Part shown: positions 44,325 to 51,699 of the stretch, piece by piece
Numbering within the stretch: position 1 is the stretch's first letter
Layout: each line of letters begins with the position of its first letter
The notes under the pieces: model-generated
Seen by the model: only the letters and a program-made list of their open reading frames with translations
Told to the model about the DNA's origin: nothing
Database searches by the model: none
Assembly (NCBI GenBank): GCA_024743175.1
Contig: JANSXA010000008.1
Coordinates: 153,719-217,718 of the forward strand
Source: Pseudomonadaceae bacterium
GTDB lineage: Bacteria > Pseudomonadota > Gammaproteobacteria > Pseudomonadales > Azotimanducaceae
DNA: 64,000 nucleotides
Direction: 5' to 3'
Made by a program: the position numbers and the translations under genes

Positions 44325-45482
44325 TCAACCCGCGGCTTTGATCAGGTTGCGCGCGATGATGCCCTGTTGAATCTGGCTGGTACCTTCGTAGATACGGAAT
44401 AAACGCACATCGCGATAAAAGCGAGCAACCGCATATTCTTCCATATAACCTGCACCACCATGGATCTGCACTGCGCGGTCGGCGACACGTCCAACCATCT
44501 CTGTTGCAAACAGTTTGCAACAGGACGCCAGGGTGGTCACATTCTCGCCAGCATCCCGCCGCCTGGCAGCATCCAGAACCATACACTGGGCGGCGTAACT
44601 TTCTGCTTTGCAATCGGCCATCATGCCCTGCAGTAACTGGAATTCGGCGATGGGTTGACCAAACTGCTTTCTTTCCACTGCATAGTTGACTGACAGATCC
44701 AGTAATCTTTCAGCGCAACCTACCGACAGGGCAGAGATGTGCAGGCGGCCTCGATCCAGCGTTTTCATCGCGGTCAGAAACCCTTTGTTCATGTTGGCTG
44801 GACCGCCAATGATGTTATCAGCTGGTACACGCACATCATCAAACATGACGTCACACACATGCGCACCCTGCTGGCCCATTTTTTTGTTGGCTGGGCCCAG
44901 AGAAATGCCAGAGGAGTTAGCATCTACGATGAATGCAGATACGCCGCGCGAACCGGGTAAGTCAGGATCGGTGCGCGCAAAAACCGTGAAGACCTGGGCA
45001 CTGGGAGCATTGGTGATATAGCGCTTAGTGCCGGTGATAACAAAATCATCACCATCGCGGACAGCTTTGGTTTTAACAGCGCCTGCGTCGGAGCCTGCAT
45101 CCGGCTCGGTCAATGCAAACGAGCCGATATATTCACCACTGGCTAACAGGGGCAGGTAGTGCGCTTTCTGCGCATCAGTGCCATCCATAACGATGCCTTG
45201 TGATCCAATACCATTGTTAGTTCCAATGATGGATCGAAACGCTGGTGCAGCCCGACCCAGTTCCATGACAACCTGACACTCTTCGAACGTGTTTAATCCC
45301 AGGCCACCGTACTGTTCCGGGATGGTCAAGCCGAACAATCCGAGTTCGCGCATTTCCTGGATAACTTCAGCAGGCATCTGGTCGCTTTCTGCCACCTGCG
45401 GCTCCAGCGGGATGAGGCGCTCATCAACAAATCGTCGGACTGTCTGTCTTAACTGATCCAGGGTTTCAGTGTCTAAAGGCAT
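44325..45482 (-). CDS. Acyl-CoA dehydrogenase
   Basis: The 385-residue flavoprotein oxidises an acyl-CoA to the 2-enoyl form. It has the family signatures FALTEPDAGSDAGAVKT (FAD/substrate contact), RKQFGQPIAEFQLLQGMMAD, and QIHGGAGYMEEYAV. The catalytic Glu lies in FRIYEGTSQIQQ. The exact chain-length preference cannot be read. It is transcribed away from the second dehydrogenase gene at 45605, with a 122-base divergent region between them. Confidence 0.92.
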   Translation of the reverse strand: MPLDTETLDQLRQTVRRFVDERLIPLEPQVAESDQMPAEVIQEMRELGLFGLTIPEQYGGLGLNTFEECQVVMELGRAAPAFRSIIGTNNGIGSQGIVMDGTDAQKAHYLPLLASGEYIGSFALTEPDAGSDAGAVKTKAVRDGDDFVITGTKRYITNAPSAQVFTVFARTDPDLPGSRGVSAFIVDANSSGISLGPANKKMGQQGAHVCDVMFDDVRVPADNIIGGPANMNKGFLTAMKTLDRGRLHISALSVGCAERLLDLSVNYAVERKQFGQPIAEFQLLQGMMADCKAESYAAQCMVLDAARRRDAGENVTTLASCCKLFATEMVGRVADRAVQIHGGAGYMEEYAVARFYRDVRLFRIYEGTSQIQQGIIARNLIKAAG

Positions 45483-45604
45483 AGTGGTTTCCCGCCGGTC
45501 AAAGGCGTGATTATACCGTGGTGAAAGGCGTCTGTGTGGTGAGCATTGCAGTTAAGCGATAGCTGCATTAGCCTGGCGGGTTTTCAAGTACAGCGAATTC
45601 ATCT

Positions 45605-46789
45605 ATGAGCAGCGACAGAGCCCCATTTTCCTGGGAAGACCCGTTATTCCTCTCCCAGCAACTCACCGAAGAAGAGCGCATGGTGCAAAGCACCGCGCAC
45701 AATTACGCCCAGGACAAGTTGATGCCACGTATTCTGATGGCCAACCGTCATGAAACCTTTGATCGTGAAATCATGAATGAGTTTGGCGAAATGGGCATGC
45801 TCGGTGCGACGCTACCGGAGAAATACGGCTGCTCGAACGTCAACTATGTCTGTTATGGATTGATGGCACGAGAAGTAGAACGAGTGGATTCAGGGTACCG
45901 CTCGGCTATGAGCGTGCAGTCTTCGCTGGTTATGCACCCGATTCATGCCTACGGTAATGAAGCACAGCGGGAAAAATATCTGCCTAAACTCGCCACCGGC
46001 GAATGGGTGGGCTGTTTTGGCCTGACCGAGCCTGACCATGGTTCTGACCCGAGCAGCATGGTGACCAATGCAAAGCCGGTAGATGGTGGCTATCTGCTCA
46101 ACGGGGCAAAGATGTGGATCACCAATTCGCCCATCGCAGACCTTGCGGTGGTGTGGGCAAAACTCGATGGAGAGATCAGAGGCTTCGTGGTAGAGCGCGC
46201 CTTCGAAGGTTTCAGTACTCCCAAAATTGAGGGGAAATTGAGCCTGCGTGCATCGATAACCGGACAGATTGTGCTGGAGGATGTGTTTGTTCCAGCGGAG
46301 AACCTGCTGCCTGAAGGAAAAGGTCTGGGCGGGCCGTTCGGATGTTTAAACAAGGCCCGTTATGGTATTGCCTGGGGTGCGATGGGTGCAGCGGAATTCT
46401 GTTGGCAGGCGGCGCGAACCTATACGCTTGAACGCAAGCAGTTCAATCGGCCGTTAGCGGCAACCCAGCTGGTACAGAAAAAACTGGCTGACATGCAGAC
46501 CGAAATCACTCTGGGATTACAGAGTGCTTTGCGCATGGGACGGATGATGGATGAAGGCAATCTTCCCATCGAAGTTATTTCTCTGATGAAGCGTAACAAC
46601 TGTGGAAAGTCATTAGACATTGCGCGTGTTGCACGTGACATGCATGGCGGTAACGGCATTGCTGACGAATATCATGTGATGCGTCACCTGATGAATCTTG
46701 AAACCGTCAACACCTATGAAGGTACACATGATATTCATGCCTTGATTCTGGGACGGGCATTAACCGGTTTGCAGGCATTCAGCGGCTGA
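45605..46789 (+). CDS. gcdH: Glutaryl-CoA dehydrogenase-type acyl-CoA dehydrogenase
   Basis: A 394-residue enzyme closest to glutaryl-CoA dehydrogenase, which oxidises and decarboxylates glutaryl-CoA to crotonyl-CoA in lysine and tryptophan breakdown. Markers are the N-terminal [36 protein letters not shown], the Arg-containing [14 protein letters not shown], and [17 protein letters not shown]. The catalytic Glu is in [13 protein letters not shown]. All these fit GcdH better than straight-chain dehydrogenases. Together with the divergent dehydrogenase it suggests amino acid and fatty acid catabolism. Confidence 0.9.
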   Translation: MSSDRAPFSWEDPLFLSQQLTEEERMVQSTAHNYAQDKLMPRILMANRHETFDREIMNEFGEMGMLGATLPEKYGCSNVNYVCYGLMAREVERVDSGYRSAMSVQSSLVMHPIHAYGNEAQREKYLPKLATGEWVGCFGLTEPDHGSDPSSMVTNAKPVDGGYLLNGAKMWITNSPIADLAVVWAKLDGEIRGFVVERAFEGFSTPKIEGKLSLRASITGQIVLEDVFVPAENLLPEGKGLGGPFGCLNKARYGIAWGAMGAAEFCWQAARTYTLERKQFNRPLAATQLVQKKLADMQTEITLGLQSALRMGRMMDEGNLPIEVISLMKRNNCGKSLDIARVARDMHGGNGIADEYHVMRHLMNLETVNTYEGTHDIHALILGRALTGLQAFSG

Positions 46790-46916
46790 AAGTGATATCA
46801 CCGCGCTATCGCAATATGGAGATTTCCTGAAAGTTGGTCTGAAATTGCCGATCACCAATTGTCTGCCTGTCACACACCTCTTATCTTGAACCCTCAAACA
46901 GGGTGAGAGGCTAAAG

Positions 46917-47630
46917 ATGATCAGAGTGATATGTGTAGATGACCAGGGTCTGGTTCGGCAGGGTATTGTGGCGTTGTTAAAACAGCTGGCCAATGTTCAG
47001 GTGGTTGGCGAGGCGGGTAGTGGCGAGGAGGCGATTCAACTCGCACGCACTTTATCGCCGGATATTGTTCTGATGGACATTGTGATGCCGGGCATGGGTG
47101 GCCTTGAAGCTACTCAACGCATTGTTCGACAGCAGCAGCGCACAGCGGTTGTCGCTCTGACGGCTTACGGTGATGCGCCATTTCCTGCGCAGATGATGAA
47201 GGCGGGTGCGCTGGGGTATTTAACCAAAGGTGTCGAAATCAACGAGTTGGAAAAAGCGCTGCGCCGGGTTTATGCCGGCAAAAGATACGTCTGTAACGAA
47301 GTTGCACAGGAACTGGCCAGCTATGCGTTTGAAGACAATGTGGAAAGTCCGTTTGAGATTCTGTCACACCGTGAAATGCAGATTACGATGATGGTAGTGG
47401 GTTGTCAGAAAGTCAGCCAGATTTCCGGCAGCCTGCATTTGTCCCCCAAAACGGTGAACAGTTATCGCTACCGGATCTTCGAGAAACTCAAGATCTCCTC
47501 AGACGTGGAGCTTGTGCTGCTGGCGGTGAAACATGGCATGATCTCCGCGACTCACCGCGGACCGTTGCCAGCTTCAAGGCAGGTTGCAGCTTCTCCAGGA
47601 TGGCATGCTGCGCAGGCGGATTCGGGTTGA
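46917..47630 (+). CDS. uvrY: UvrY/GacA-type response regulator
   Basis: This LuxR/FixJ-type regulator controls the Csr/Rsm small RNAs in other gammaproteobacteria. It has the receiver acidic pair VDDQG, phospho-Asp in IVLMDIVMPGMGG, and LTKGV. The C-terminal HTH contains LSHREMQITMMVVGCQKVSQIS and LHLSPKTVNSYRYRIFEKL. The uvrY-uvrC-pgsA neighbourhood supports the assignment. At 237 residues it is about 20 longer than usual, with a tail (from about MISATHRG) that has no family counterpart. The following glycosylase gene overlaps its stop. Its kinase (BarA/GacS) is not here. Confidence 0.94.
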   Translation: MIRVICVDDQGLVRQGIVALLKQLANVQVVGEAGSGEEAIQLARTLSPDIVLMDIVMPGMGGLEATQRIVRQQQRTAVVALTAYGDAPFPAQMMKAGALGYLTKGVEINELEKALRRVYAGKRYVCNEVAQELASYAFEDNVESPFEILSHREMQITMMVVGCQKVSQISGSLHLSPKTVNSYRYRIFEKLKISSDVELVLLAVKHGMISATHRGPLPASRQVAASPGWHAAQADSG

Positions 47631-48286
47631 AGTTAGCCCAACTGGCATCCTGTAGAGCCTGTCCTCGACTGGTCCAGCACCACGCTGAAGTAGCCAGCCA
47701 ATATCCCGACTACCATGCCAGGCCGGTGGGCAGCTGGGGTGACAAGCGCTATAGAGTGCTGGTAGTCGGGCTCGCTCCCGGGCTACACGGTGCTGCTCGA
47801 ACCGGGAAGGCATTTGTAGGTGACGCAAGCGGCGAGTTTCTATTTGAGGGCTTATACGACAATGGTTTTGCCACCGACCCTGATCCGCAACAGGCCAGTC
47901 TGATAAACCTGCGGCTTACCAATGTTGTTAAATGTCTGCCGCCAGGTAATGCCCCGATTGCCAGTGAGATTAATCAGTGCGCTGGTTTTCTGTTGCAGGA
48001 GTTGACCCACCTGTTGCGCCCGCAAGCAAGACAGGCACGCGTTGTATTGGCGTTGGGTGGCGTAGCCCATCGAGCGGTCTGTCGAACCCTGCAGATTCCG
48101 GCAGGCACATTTCAACACAATGGCACTGTCGCTCTGGGCTCCCGGCACACCTTGGTCAGTAGTTTTCATCCCAGCCGACTCAATGTGAATACCGGACGCT
48201 TAACCAGGCCGATGTTTGATAAGGTACTGCGCAACGTCCGCTCTCTGCTCAGTGGTCGTGACATCGCTAGCTCCACTGCGCCTTGA
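47627..48286 (+). CDS. Uracil-DNA glycosylase, family 5 (UDGb)-like
   Basis: The product removes uracil and related deaminated bases from DNA. Motif 1 is VGLAPGLHGAARTGKAFVGD and the late motif is SFHPSRLNVNTGRLT, both characteristic of UDGb. Cysteines in CRACP, VVKCLPP and INQC would hold a 4Fe-4S cluster. Start choice: the TTG at 47627 overlaps the uvrY stop (TTGA) behind AGGCGG and gives 219 residues. ATG 47600 is the alternative, and longer frames reach back into uvrY. The gene lies between uvrY and uvrC, an unusual insertion. Confidence 0.87.
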   Translation: MKLAQLASCRACPRLVQHHAEVASQYPDYHARPVGSWGDKRYRVLVVGLAPGLHGAARTGKAFVGDASGEFLFEGLYDNGFATDPDPQQASLINLRLTNVVKCLPPGNAPIASEINQCAGFLLQELTHLLRPQARQARVVLALGGVAHRAVCRTLQIPAGTFQHNGTVALGSRHTLVSSFHPSRLNVNTGRLTRPMFDKVLRNVRSLLSGRDIASSTAP

Positions 48287-48304
48287 GCGTTATAGTGCGG
48301 CGCT

Positions 48305-50125
48305 ATGTCCGCACCTGTTTTTGACGCTGAGCCTTTTCTTAAAACCCTGACTAAAAAGCCCGGTGTTTATCGCATGATTGACGCCTCAGACGGCGTTTTA
48401 TATGTGGGCAAGGCGCGCAATCTGAAAAACCGGGTGACCAGCTATTTTCGCGCTTCAGGTCTGCAGGCAAAAACCATGGCGATGGTCGCCAAGATCGCAC
48501 GTATTGAAGTGACCGTCACAACCAGTGAAACAGAGGCGCTGCTGCTCGAGCAGAGTCTCATCAAACAGGATCGACCACCCTATAATGTGGTTCTGCGCGA
48601 CGACAAGTCGTACCCCTATATTCATCTGGTAGAAACCCACGATTTTGCCCGGCTGACCTTTCATCGTGGCGCAAAACGTAAAAACGGGCGCTACTTTGGC
48701 CCTTTCCCTTCAGCTTATGCCGTGCGTGACAGCCTTAACATCCTGCAGAAACTTTTTCAGTTGCGGCACTGCGACGATGCTTACTTCAAGAATCGCTCGC
48801 GTCCGTGTCTGCAACACCAGATCAAGCGATGCAGTGCACCTTGTGTGGGCTTGATCTCGAAGCAGGATTATCAGGAAGATGTGGAACTGGCAGTTCTGTT
48901 TCTCACTGGAAAAAGCCAGGATGTGCTGGCGCAGTTTAAGCAGAAGATGGAGCAGGCTGCGGCTGATCAGAATTATGAGCGTGCGGCACGCCTGCGCGAT
49001 CAGATCACACACCTGCGCAAGGTCCAGGAAACTCAATATGTGCACGGTGACACCGGCGATGTTGATGTGTTTGCATTGGCTCAAGCTGCCGGCACCTGTT
49101 GCGTGCAGGTACTCTTTATTCGTAACGGGCGTATGTTAGGTCAGCGTGCTTACTACCCAAAAAATGAACTGCTGCTTGATGAAGGTGACTTTCTTGAAGC
49201 GTTTTTATCCCAGTACTATCTGGCGTCTCAGAATCGTGATGTGCCGAAACTGATTGTCACGTCTCATCGAGGTGCTGATCACGCACTTCTGCAGGCAGCG
49301 CTGTCCAAGCAATCCAACCGCAAAGTCGAGTTGATTCAGGCGCCACGCGGTCAGCGTGCGCGCTGGTTGCAGCTGGCGCTGGAGAATGCACAGTTGAGTG
49401 TGCAGAGCTATCTGGCGGATCGTCGCAACATGTTTGCACGTTTTGTCGATCTGCAGGAACACCTGCAGCTTGAGACCATGCCGGAGCGGCTCGAGTGTTT
49501 TGATATCAGTCATACCATGGGAGAAGCAACGGTTGCCTCGTGTGTGGTGTTTGATACCAACGGTCCGCTCAAATCAGATTATCGACGATTTAACATCGAA
49601 AGCATTACGCCAGGAGACGACTACGCGGCTATGGAGCAGGCACTGCAGCGACGCTATACACGCCTCAAGAAAGGCGAGGCCAAACTGCCGGACATTCTGG
49701 TGATAGACGGTGGTCCGGGTCAGGTTGGCAAAGCAGTTTCGGTGTTGGAAAATCTGCAGATCCCCGACGTACAGATTTTAGGCATTGCTAAAGGTCCGGA
49801 TCGTAAATCAGGGCTGGAACGATTTTTTCTGGATGGTGAAGAAGTACGCATTAATGGCGCGTCTCCGGGTGCTCATCTGCTGCAGCATATCCGTGACGAG
49901 GCGCATCGCTTTGCGATCACGGGACATCGCGCGCGACGACAGAAAAATCGCTCGCAATCAGAGCTGGATGGCGTCGAAGGCGTCGGTCCGAAACGCCGTA
50001 AAGCATTGCTGACTCATTTTGGCAGCATGCGGGGTTTGAAAGGTGCAAGCATCGAAGAAATTGCAAAAGTCCCCGGGATAAATCGTACACTAGCGGAAAC
50101 TGTTTACGGCACGCTGCACCAATGA
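48305..50125 (+). CDS. uvrC: Excinuclease ABC subunit C
   Basis: UvrC makes both incisions around a DNA lesion after UvrAB recognition. The 606-residue protein has the GIY-YIG domain (KPGVYRMIDASDGVLYVGKA), the UVR motif (QNYERAARLRDQITHLRKVQ), and the RNase H-like second nuclease with ECFDISHTMGEA. The C-terminal helix-hairpin-helix pair is GVGPKRRKALLTHFGS through KVPGINRTLA. pgsA overlaps its stop by four bases, as in E. coli. Confidence 0.97.
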   Translation: MSAPVFDAEPFLKTLTKKPGVYRMIDASDGVLYVGKARNLKNRVTSYFRASGLQAKTMAMVAKIARIEVTVTTSETEALLLEQSLIKQDRPPYNVVLRDDKSYPYIHLVETHDFARLTFHRGAKRKNGRYFGPFPSAYAVRDSLNILQKLFQLRHCDDAYFKNRSRPCLQHQIKRCSAPCVGLISKQDYQEDVELAVLFLTGKSQDVLAQFKQKMEQAAADQNYERAARLRDQITHLRKVQETQYVHGDTGDVDVFALAQAAGTCCVQVLFIRNGRMLGQRAYYPKNELLLDEGDFLEAFLSQYYLASQNRDVPKLIVTSHRGADHALLQAALSKQSNRKVELIQAPRGQRARWLQLALENAQLSVQSYLADRRNMFARFVDLQEHLQLETMPERLECFDISHTMGEATVASCVVFDTNGPLKSDYRRFNIESITPGDDYAAMEQALQRRYTRLKKGEAKLPDILVIDGGPGQVGKAVSVLENLQIPDVQILGIAKGPDRKSGLERFFLDGEEVRINGASPGAHLLQHIRDEAHRFAITGHRARRQKNRSQSELDGVEGVGPKRRKALLTHFGSMRGLKGASIEEIAKVPGINRTLAETVYGTLHQ

Positions 50126-50712
50126 CCATGGCCGGTATGAATCTCCCCAATATTATTACGCTTGCACGGATTTTTCTGGTGCCCGTGTTTGTCATCACCT
50201 ATCTCCTTCCGGGCCAGTGGACATATCTCATCACTGCGGTGTTTTTCGGTCTGGCTGCGTTTACTGATTGGCTGGATGGCTATCTGGCGCGCCGTCTGAA
50301 TCAAACCACGCCGTTTGGCGCGTTTCTGGATCCCGTGGCTGATAAATTAATTGTTGTCAGTGCGCTGGTTCTGCTGATTGCTAATCACAGCAACGTGTGG
50401 CTGACGCTCCCGGCTCTAATCATTGTCGGGCGAGAAATTGTCATCAGTGCATTGCGTGAATGGATGGCGGAAATGAACAGTTCGGGAGAGGTAGCGGTCA
50501 ATATTCTGGGTAAGGTGAAAACCACTATTCAGATGATCGCCATTTTCATGCTGCTCGCTTACCCGCCGGTGCTTGATGCCCTGTGGGTAATTGGCGCATA
50601 TATCCTGCTGTATGTGGCGGCTTTTATGACGCTGTGGTCAATGACATTGTATCTGTCTGCTGCCTGGCCGACCTTAAAAGAAGGCTTGCAGAGCGGCGGA
50701 CACAAACGCTGA
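50122..50712 (+). CDS. pgsA: CDP-diacylglycerol--glycerol-3-phosphate 3-phosphatidyltransferase
   Basis: PgsA makes phosphatidylglycerol phosphate in the inner membrane. The 196-residue protein has several membrane helices and the CDP-alcohol phosphotransferase motif DWLDGYLARRLNQTTPFG ending at FLDPVADKL, which contains the metal-binding Asp residues. ATG 50122 overlaps the uvrC stop; ATG 50128 is an alternative. It ends one base before the convergent HTH gene. Confidence 0.96.
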   Translation: MTMAGMNLPNIITLARIFLVPVFVITYLLPGQWTYLITAVFFGLAAFTDWLDGYLARRLNQTTPFGAFLDPVADKLIVVSALVLLIANHSNVWLTLPALIIVGREIVISALREWMAEMNSSGEVAVNILGKVKTTIQMIAIFMLLAYPPVLDALWVIGAYILLYVAAFMTLWSMTLYLSAAWPTLKEGLQSGGHKR

Positions 50713-50713
50713 G

Positions 50714-50905
50714 CTATTTGCCGAACTTGTGCCGCAGTGTGTACCAGCTGGGGTAGGGGATAGGGCGCGCATCCTTTTTTGAAGTCCAGAAACGCACCAC
50801 TCGACCATCGGATAAGTGCAACGCTTTGGCCACGTCTTTATTCGACAAGCCCTTACGGTCCATCCACTCTCTCAGCTCTTCCGGGGTTGGCGGATACTTC
50901 TTCAT
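50714..50905 (-). CDS. Small helix-turn-helix protein, candidate regulator of the adjacent repeat array
   Basis: A 63-residue basic protein starting MKKYPPTPEELREWMDRKG. Residues about 19-42 (GLSNKDVAKALHLSDGRVVRFW) fit a Cro/XRE-type helix-turn-helix. The rest (TSKKDARPIPYPSWYTLRHKFG) could supply a short dimer or DNA-contact tail. I do not recognise a named family. It faces the 416-base AT-rich region holding the CCTWAGG array, and the nearest half-sites and a 9-base-pair inverted repeat lie just upstream of its start. Autoregulation is therefore a reasonable inference, not shown. No strong ribosome-binding site precedes the ATG. Confidence 0.75.
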   Translation of the reverse strand: MKKYPPTPEELREWMDRKGLSNKDVAKALHLSDGRVVRFWTSKKDARPIPYPSWYTLRHKFGK

Positions 50906-50926
50906 GCTGGGTTGAGCATCTTCTTC

Positions 50927-50960
50927 ACAAACGTATGCGGAAGCAAAATCCTACGTTTGT
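50927..50960. promoter_or_regulatory. Perfect 9-bp inverted repeat before the HTH gene
   Basis: ACAAACGTA (50927-50935) and TACGTTTGT (50952-50960) are exact reverse complements with a 16-base spacer. They lie 22-55 bases upstream of the HTH start, where its promoter should be. The right arm runs into the first TAGG half-site. Confidence 0.6.
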
Positions 50961-50980
50961 TAGGAAAATAGTTCCATAGG
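50958..50980. promoter_or_regulatory. Outlying heptamer pair, TAGG-N9-CCATAGG
   Basis: TGTTAGG (50958-50964) and CCATAGG (50974-50980) start exactly 16 bases apart. They match the CCTTAGG heptamer at five and six of seven positions and have the same nine-base gap as the main array. They lie 53-75 bases before the HTH start. Confidence 0.6.
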
Positions 50981-51023
50981 ATTTTTTTTCTTTTTTTTGC
51001 TTTTTCTGCCCAAACCTCTATAG

Positions 51024-51052
51024 TTGTCATAGAACTGTCATATTACTGTAAC
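51024..51052 (+). promoter_or_regulatory. Triple-repeat Pho box (PhoB-binding site)
   Basis: TTGTCAT (51024-51030), CTGTCAT (51035-51041) and CTGTAAC (51046-51052) are tandem 7-mers separated by AT-rich four-base spacers AGAA and ATTA. This is the 11-base direct-repeat design of PhoB operators (consensus CTGTCAT, four bases, CTGTCAC). Three repeats allow one and a half PhoB dimers. Orientation favours rightward transcription. AACAAT at 51050-51055 could be the -10 if the first two repeats are the active box. The transcript would then cross the heptamer array towards the lipoprotein gene. Confidence 0.75.
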
Positions 51053-51075
51053 AATAAAGGTTTCCAAAAACAGTC

Positions 51076-51146
51076 ACTTAGGATTAATAAGCCTAAGGAA
51101 AATAAGACCTAAGGTTAAATATTCCTTAGGCACTATATTCCTAAGT
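51076..51146. repeat. Five CCTWAGG heptamers at exact 16-base period
   Basis: Heptamers: ACTTAGG 51076-51082, CCTAAGG 51092-51098, CCTAAGG 51108-51114, CCTTAGG 51124-51130, CCTAAGT 51140-51146. Every spacer is nine bases and AT-rich. The set is one dyad about base 51111: the first unit is the exact reverse complement of the fifth, and the second of the fourth. Sixteen bases is about 1.5 helical turns, so neighbouring sites face opposite sides of the DNA and alternate sites face the same side. This looks like a cooperative protein-binding array. It could also form hairpins if transcribed. Confidence 0.85.
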
Positions 51147-51172
51147 ATGTGCGGGCTTATTCCATAATGAAC

Positions 51173-51201
51173 TTGATCTGGATGTAGGTATATATATCCT
51201 A
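51173..51201 (+). promoter_or_regulatory. Possible lipoprotein promoter overlapped by TAGG-N9-CCTA
   Basis: -35-like TTGATC (51173-51178) and -10-like TATCCT (51195-51200) are 16 bases apart. Each matches four of six consensus bases. TAGG (51185-51188) and CCTA (51198-51201), again nine bases apart, lie in the spacer and over the -10, so a protein recognising the array could block this promoter. The promoter call is weak; the half-site spacing is directly visible. Confidence 0.45.
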
Positions 51202-51238
51202 GTAGCAAGTTTGGGCAGCACACTTGAAAGGGGAGTAT

Positions 51239-51259
51239 CAGGTCATTTTTGCTGACCTG
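51239..51259 (+). ncRNA. Hairpin in the lipoprotein leader, possible transcript end
   Basis: CAGGTCA (51239-51245) and TGACCTG (51253-51259) form a perfect seven-base-pair stem with loop TTTTTGC, followed by TTTAGAAAATTTT. It could be a leader hairpin of the lipoprotein mRNA, or a weak terminator ending a short RNA begun at the Pho box. The T-run is poor, so neither is certain. The type chosen here is a tentative label for a possible RNA structure. Confidence 0.35.
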
Positions 51260-51321
51260 TTTAGAAAATTTTGGTCGCGCCTTCCGTTTTGGAACTGGAT
51301 AGCGACAACAGGAGAAAGGTT

Positions 51322-51591
51322 ATGAAGCAGAGTATATTGATAATTTTATTAGCAGGTCTTGCAACAGGCTGTGTGACATCGAACAGCACTCAGAGTCCTA
51401 CCCATCGCTGGGAGTCGACAACGGCAGCGGATCAGGTCCAGTATCGGAATGACCATGCGCGTTGTCAGGCGCAGGCTGATGCGCAAATAGACAAACAAGC
51501 CTATGAAGCAGACAGCCAGACTTTTGTGGCTTACAAGCAGTGCATGGTGAACAGAGGCTATGAACTCACCGCTTATGCTGGCCAGGAATAG
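51322..51591 (+). CDS. Small outer-membrane or periplasmic lipoprotein
   Basis: ATG 51322 follows AGGAGAAAGG and gives an 89-residue protein with a lipoprotein signal peptide, KQSILIILLAGLATGC, with the lipobox Cys near residue 16. The mature part is polar (STQSPTHRWESTTAADQVQY) and holds two further Cys in HARCQAQADAQID and YKQCMVNRGYELT, which may form a disulfide. No function is recognised. It lies behind the Pho box and heptamer array, so phosphate-dependent expression is a testable inference. A strong terminator follows. Confidence 0.85.
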   Translation: MKQSILIILLAGLATGCVTSNSTQSPTHRWESTTAADQVQYRNDHARCQAQADAQIDKQAYEADSQTFVAYKQCMVNRGYELTAYAGQE

Positions 51592-51616
51592 CAAGCAGCG
51601 CGGATAGCAATGCATC

Positions 51617-51643
51617 AGAGAGGGCGTAAGCCCTCTTTTTTTT
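51617..51643. terminator. Intrinsic terminator between lipoprotein and PiT-like genes
   Basis: AGAGGGC (51619-51625), loop GTAA, GCCCTCT (51630-51636) and a run of eight T. It ends the rightward lipoprotein transcript. The opposite strand has only a short matching T-run (AATGCATC side), so it is probably one-directional. Confidence 0.88.
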
Positions 51644-51699
51644 GCGGCGGGGATAATTGTGCAGAGTATTTCTGCCAGGATGGCAGCAATTGACGCGCT

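Larger units (their letters stand above)
50906..51321. other. 416-base AT-rich regulatory region
   Basis: This gap separates the divergent HTH and lipoprotein genes and is much richer in A/T than the rest of the window. Moving right it holds a 9-base inverted repeat, a TAGG-N9-CCATAGG unit, T-rich tracts, a triple Pho box, and the five-heptamer CCTWAGG array. A promoter-like block with another TAGG-N9-CCTA unit and a 7-base-pair hairpin follow. A run of 416 bases with several kinds of repeated operator and no protein is exceptional here, where most gaps are under 100 bases. Confidence 0.8.

Noticed and set aside
51076..51146. CRISPR array
   Set aside because: Repeats are only seven bases with nine-base spacers, and no cas genes are present; the geometry fits an operator array, not CRISPR.
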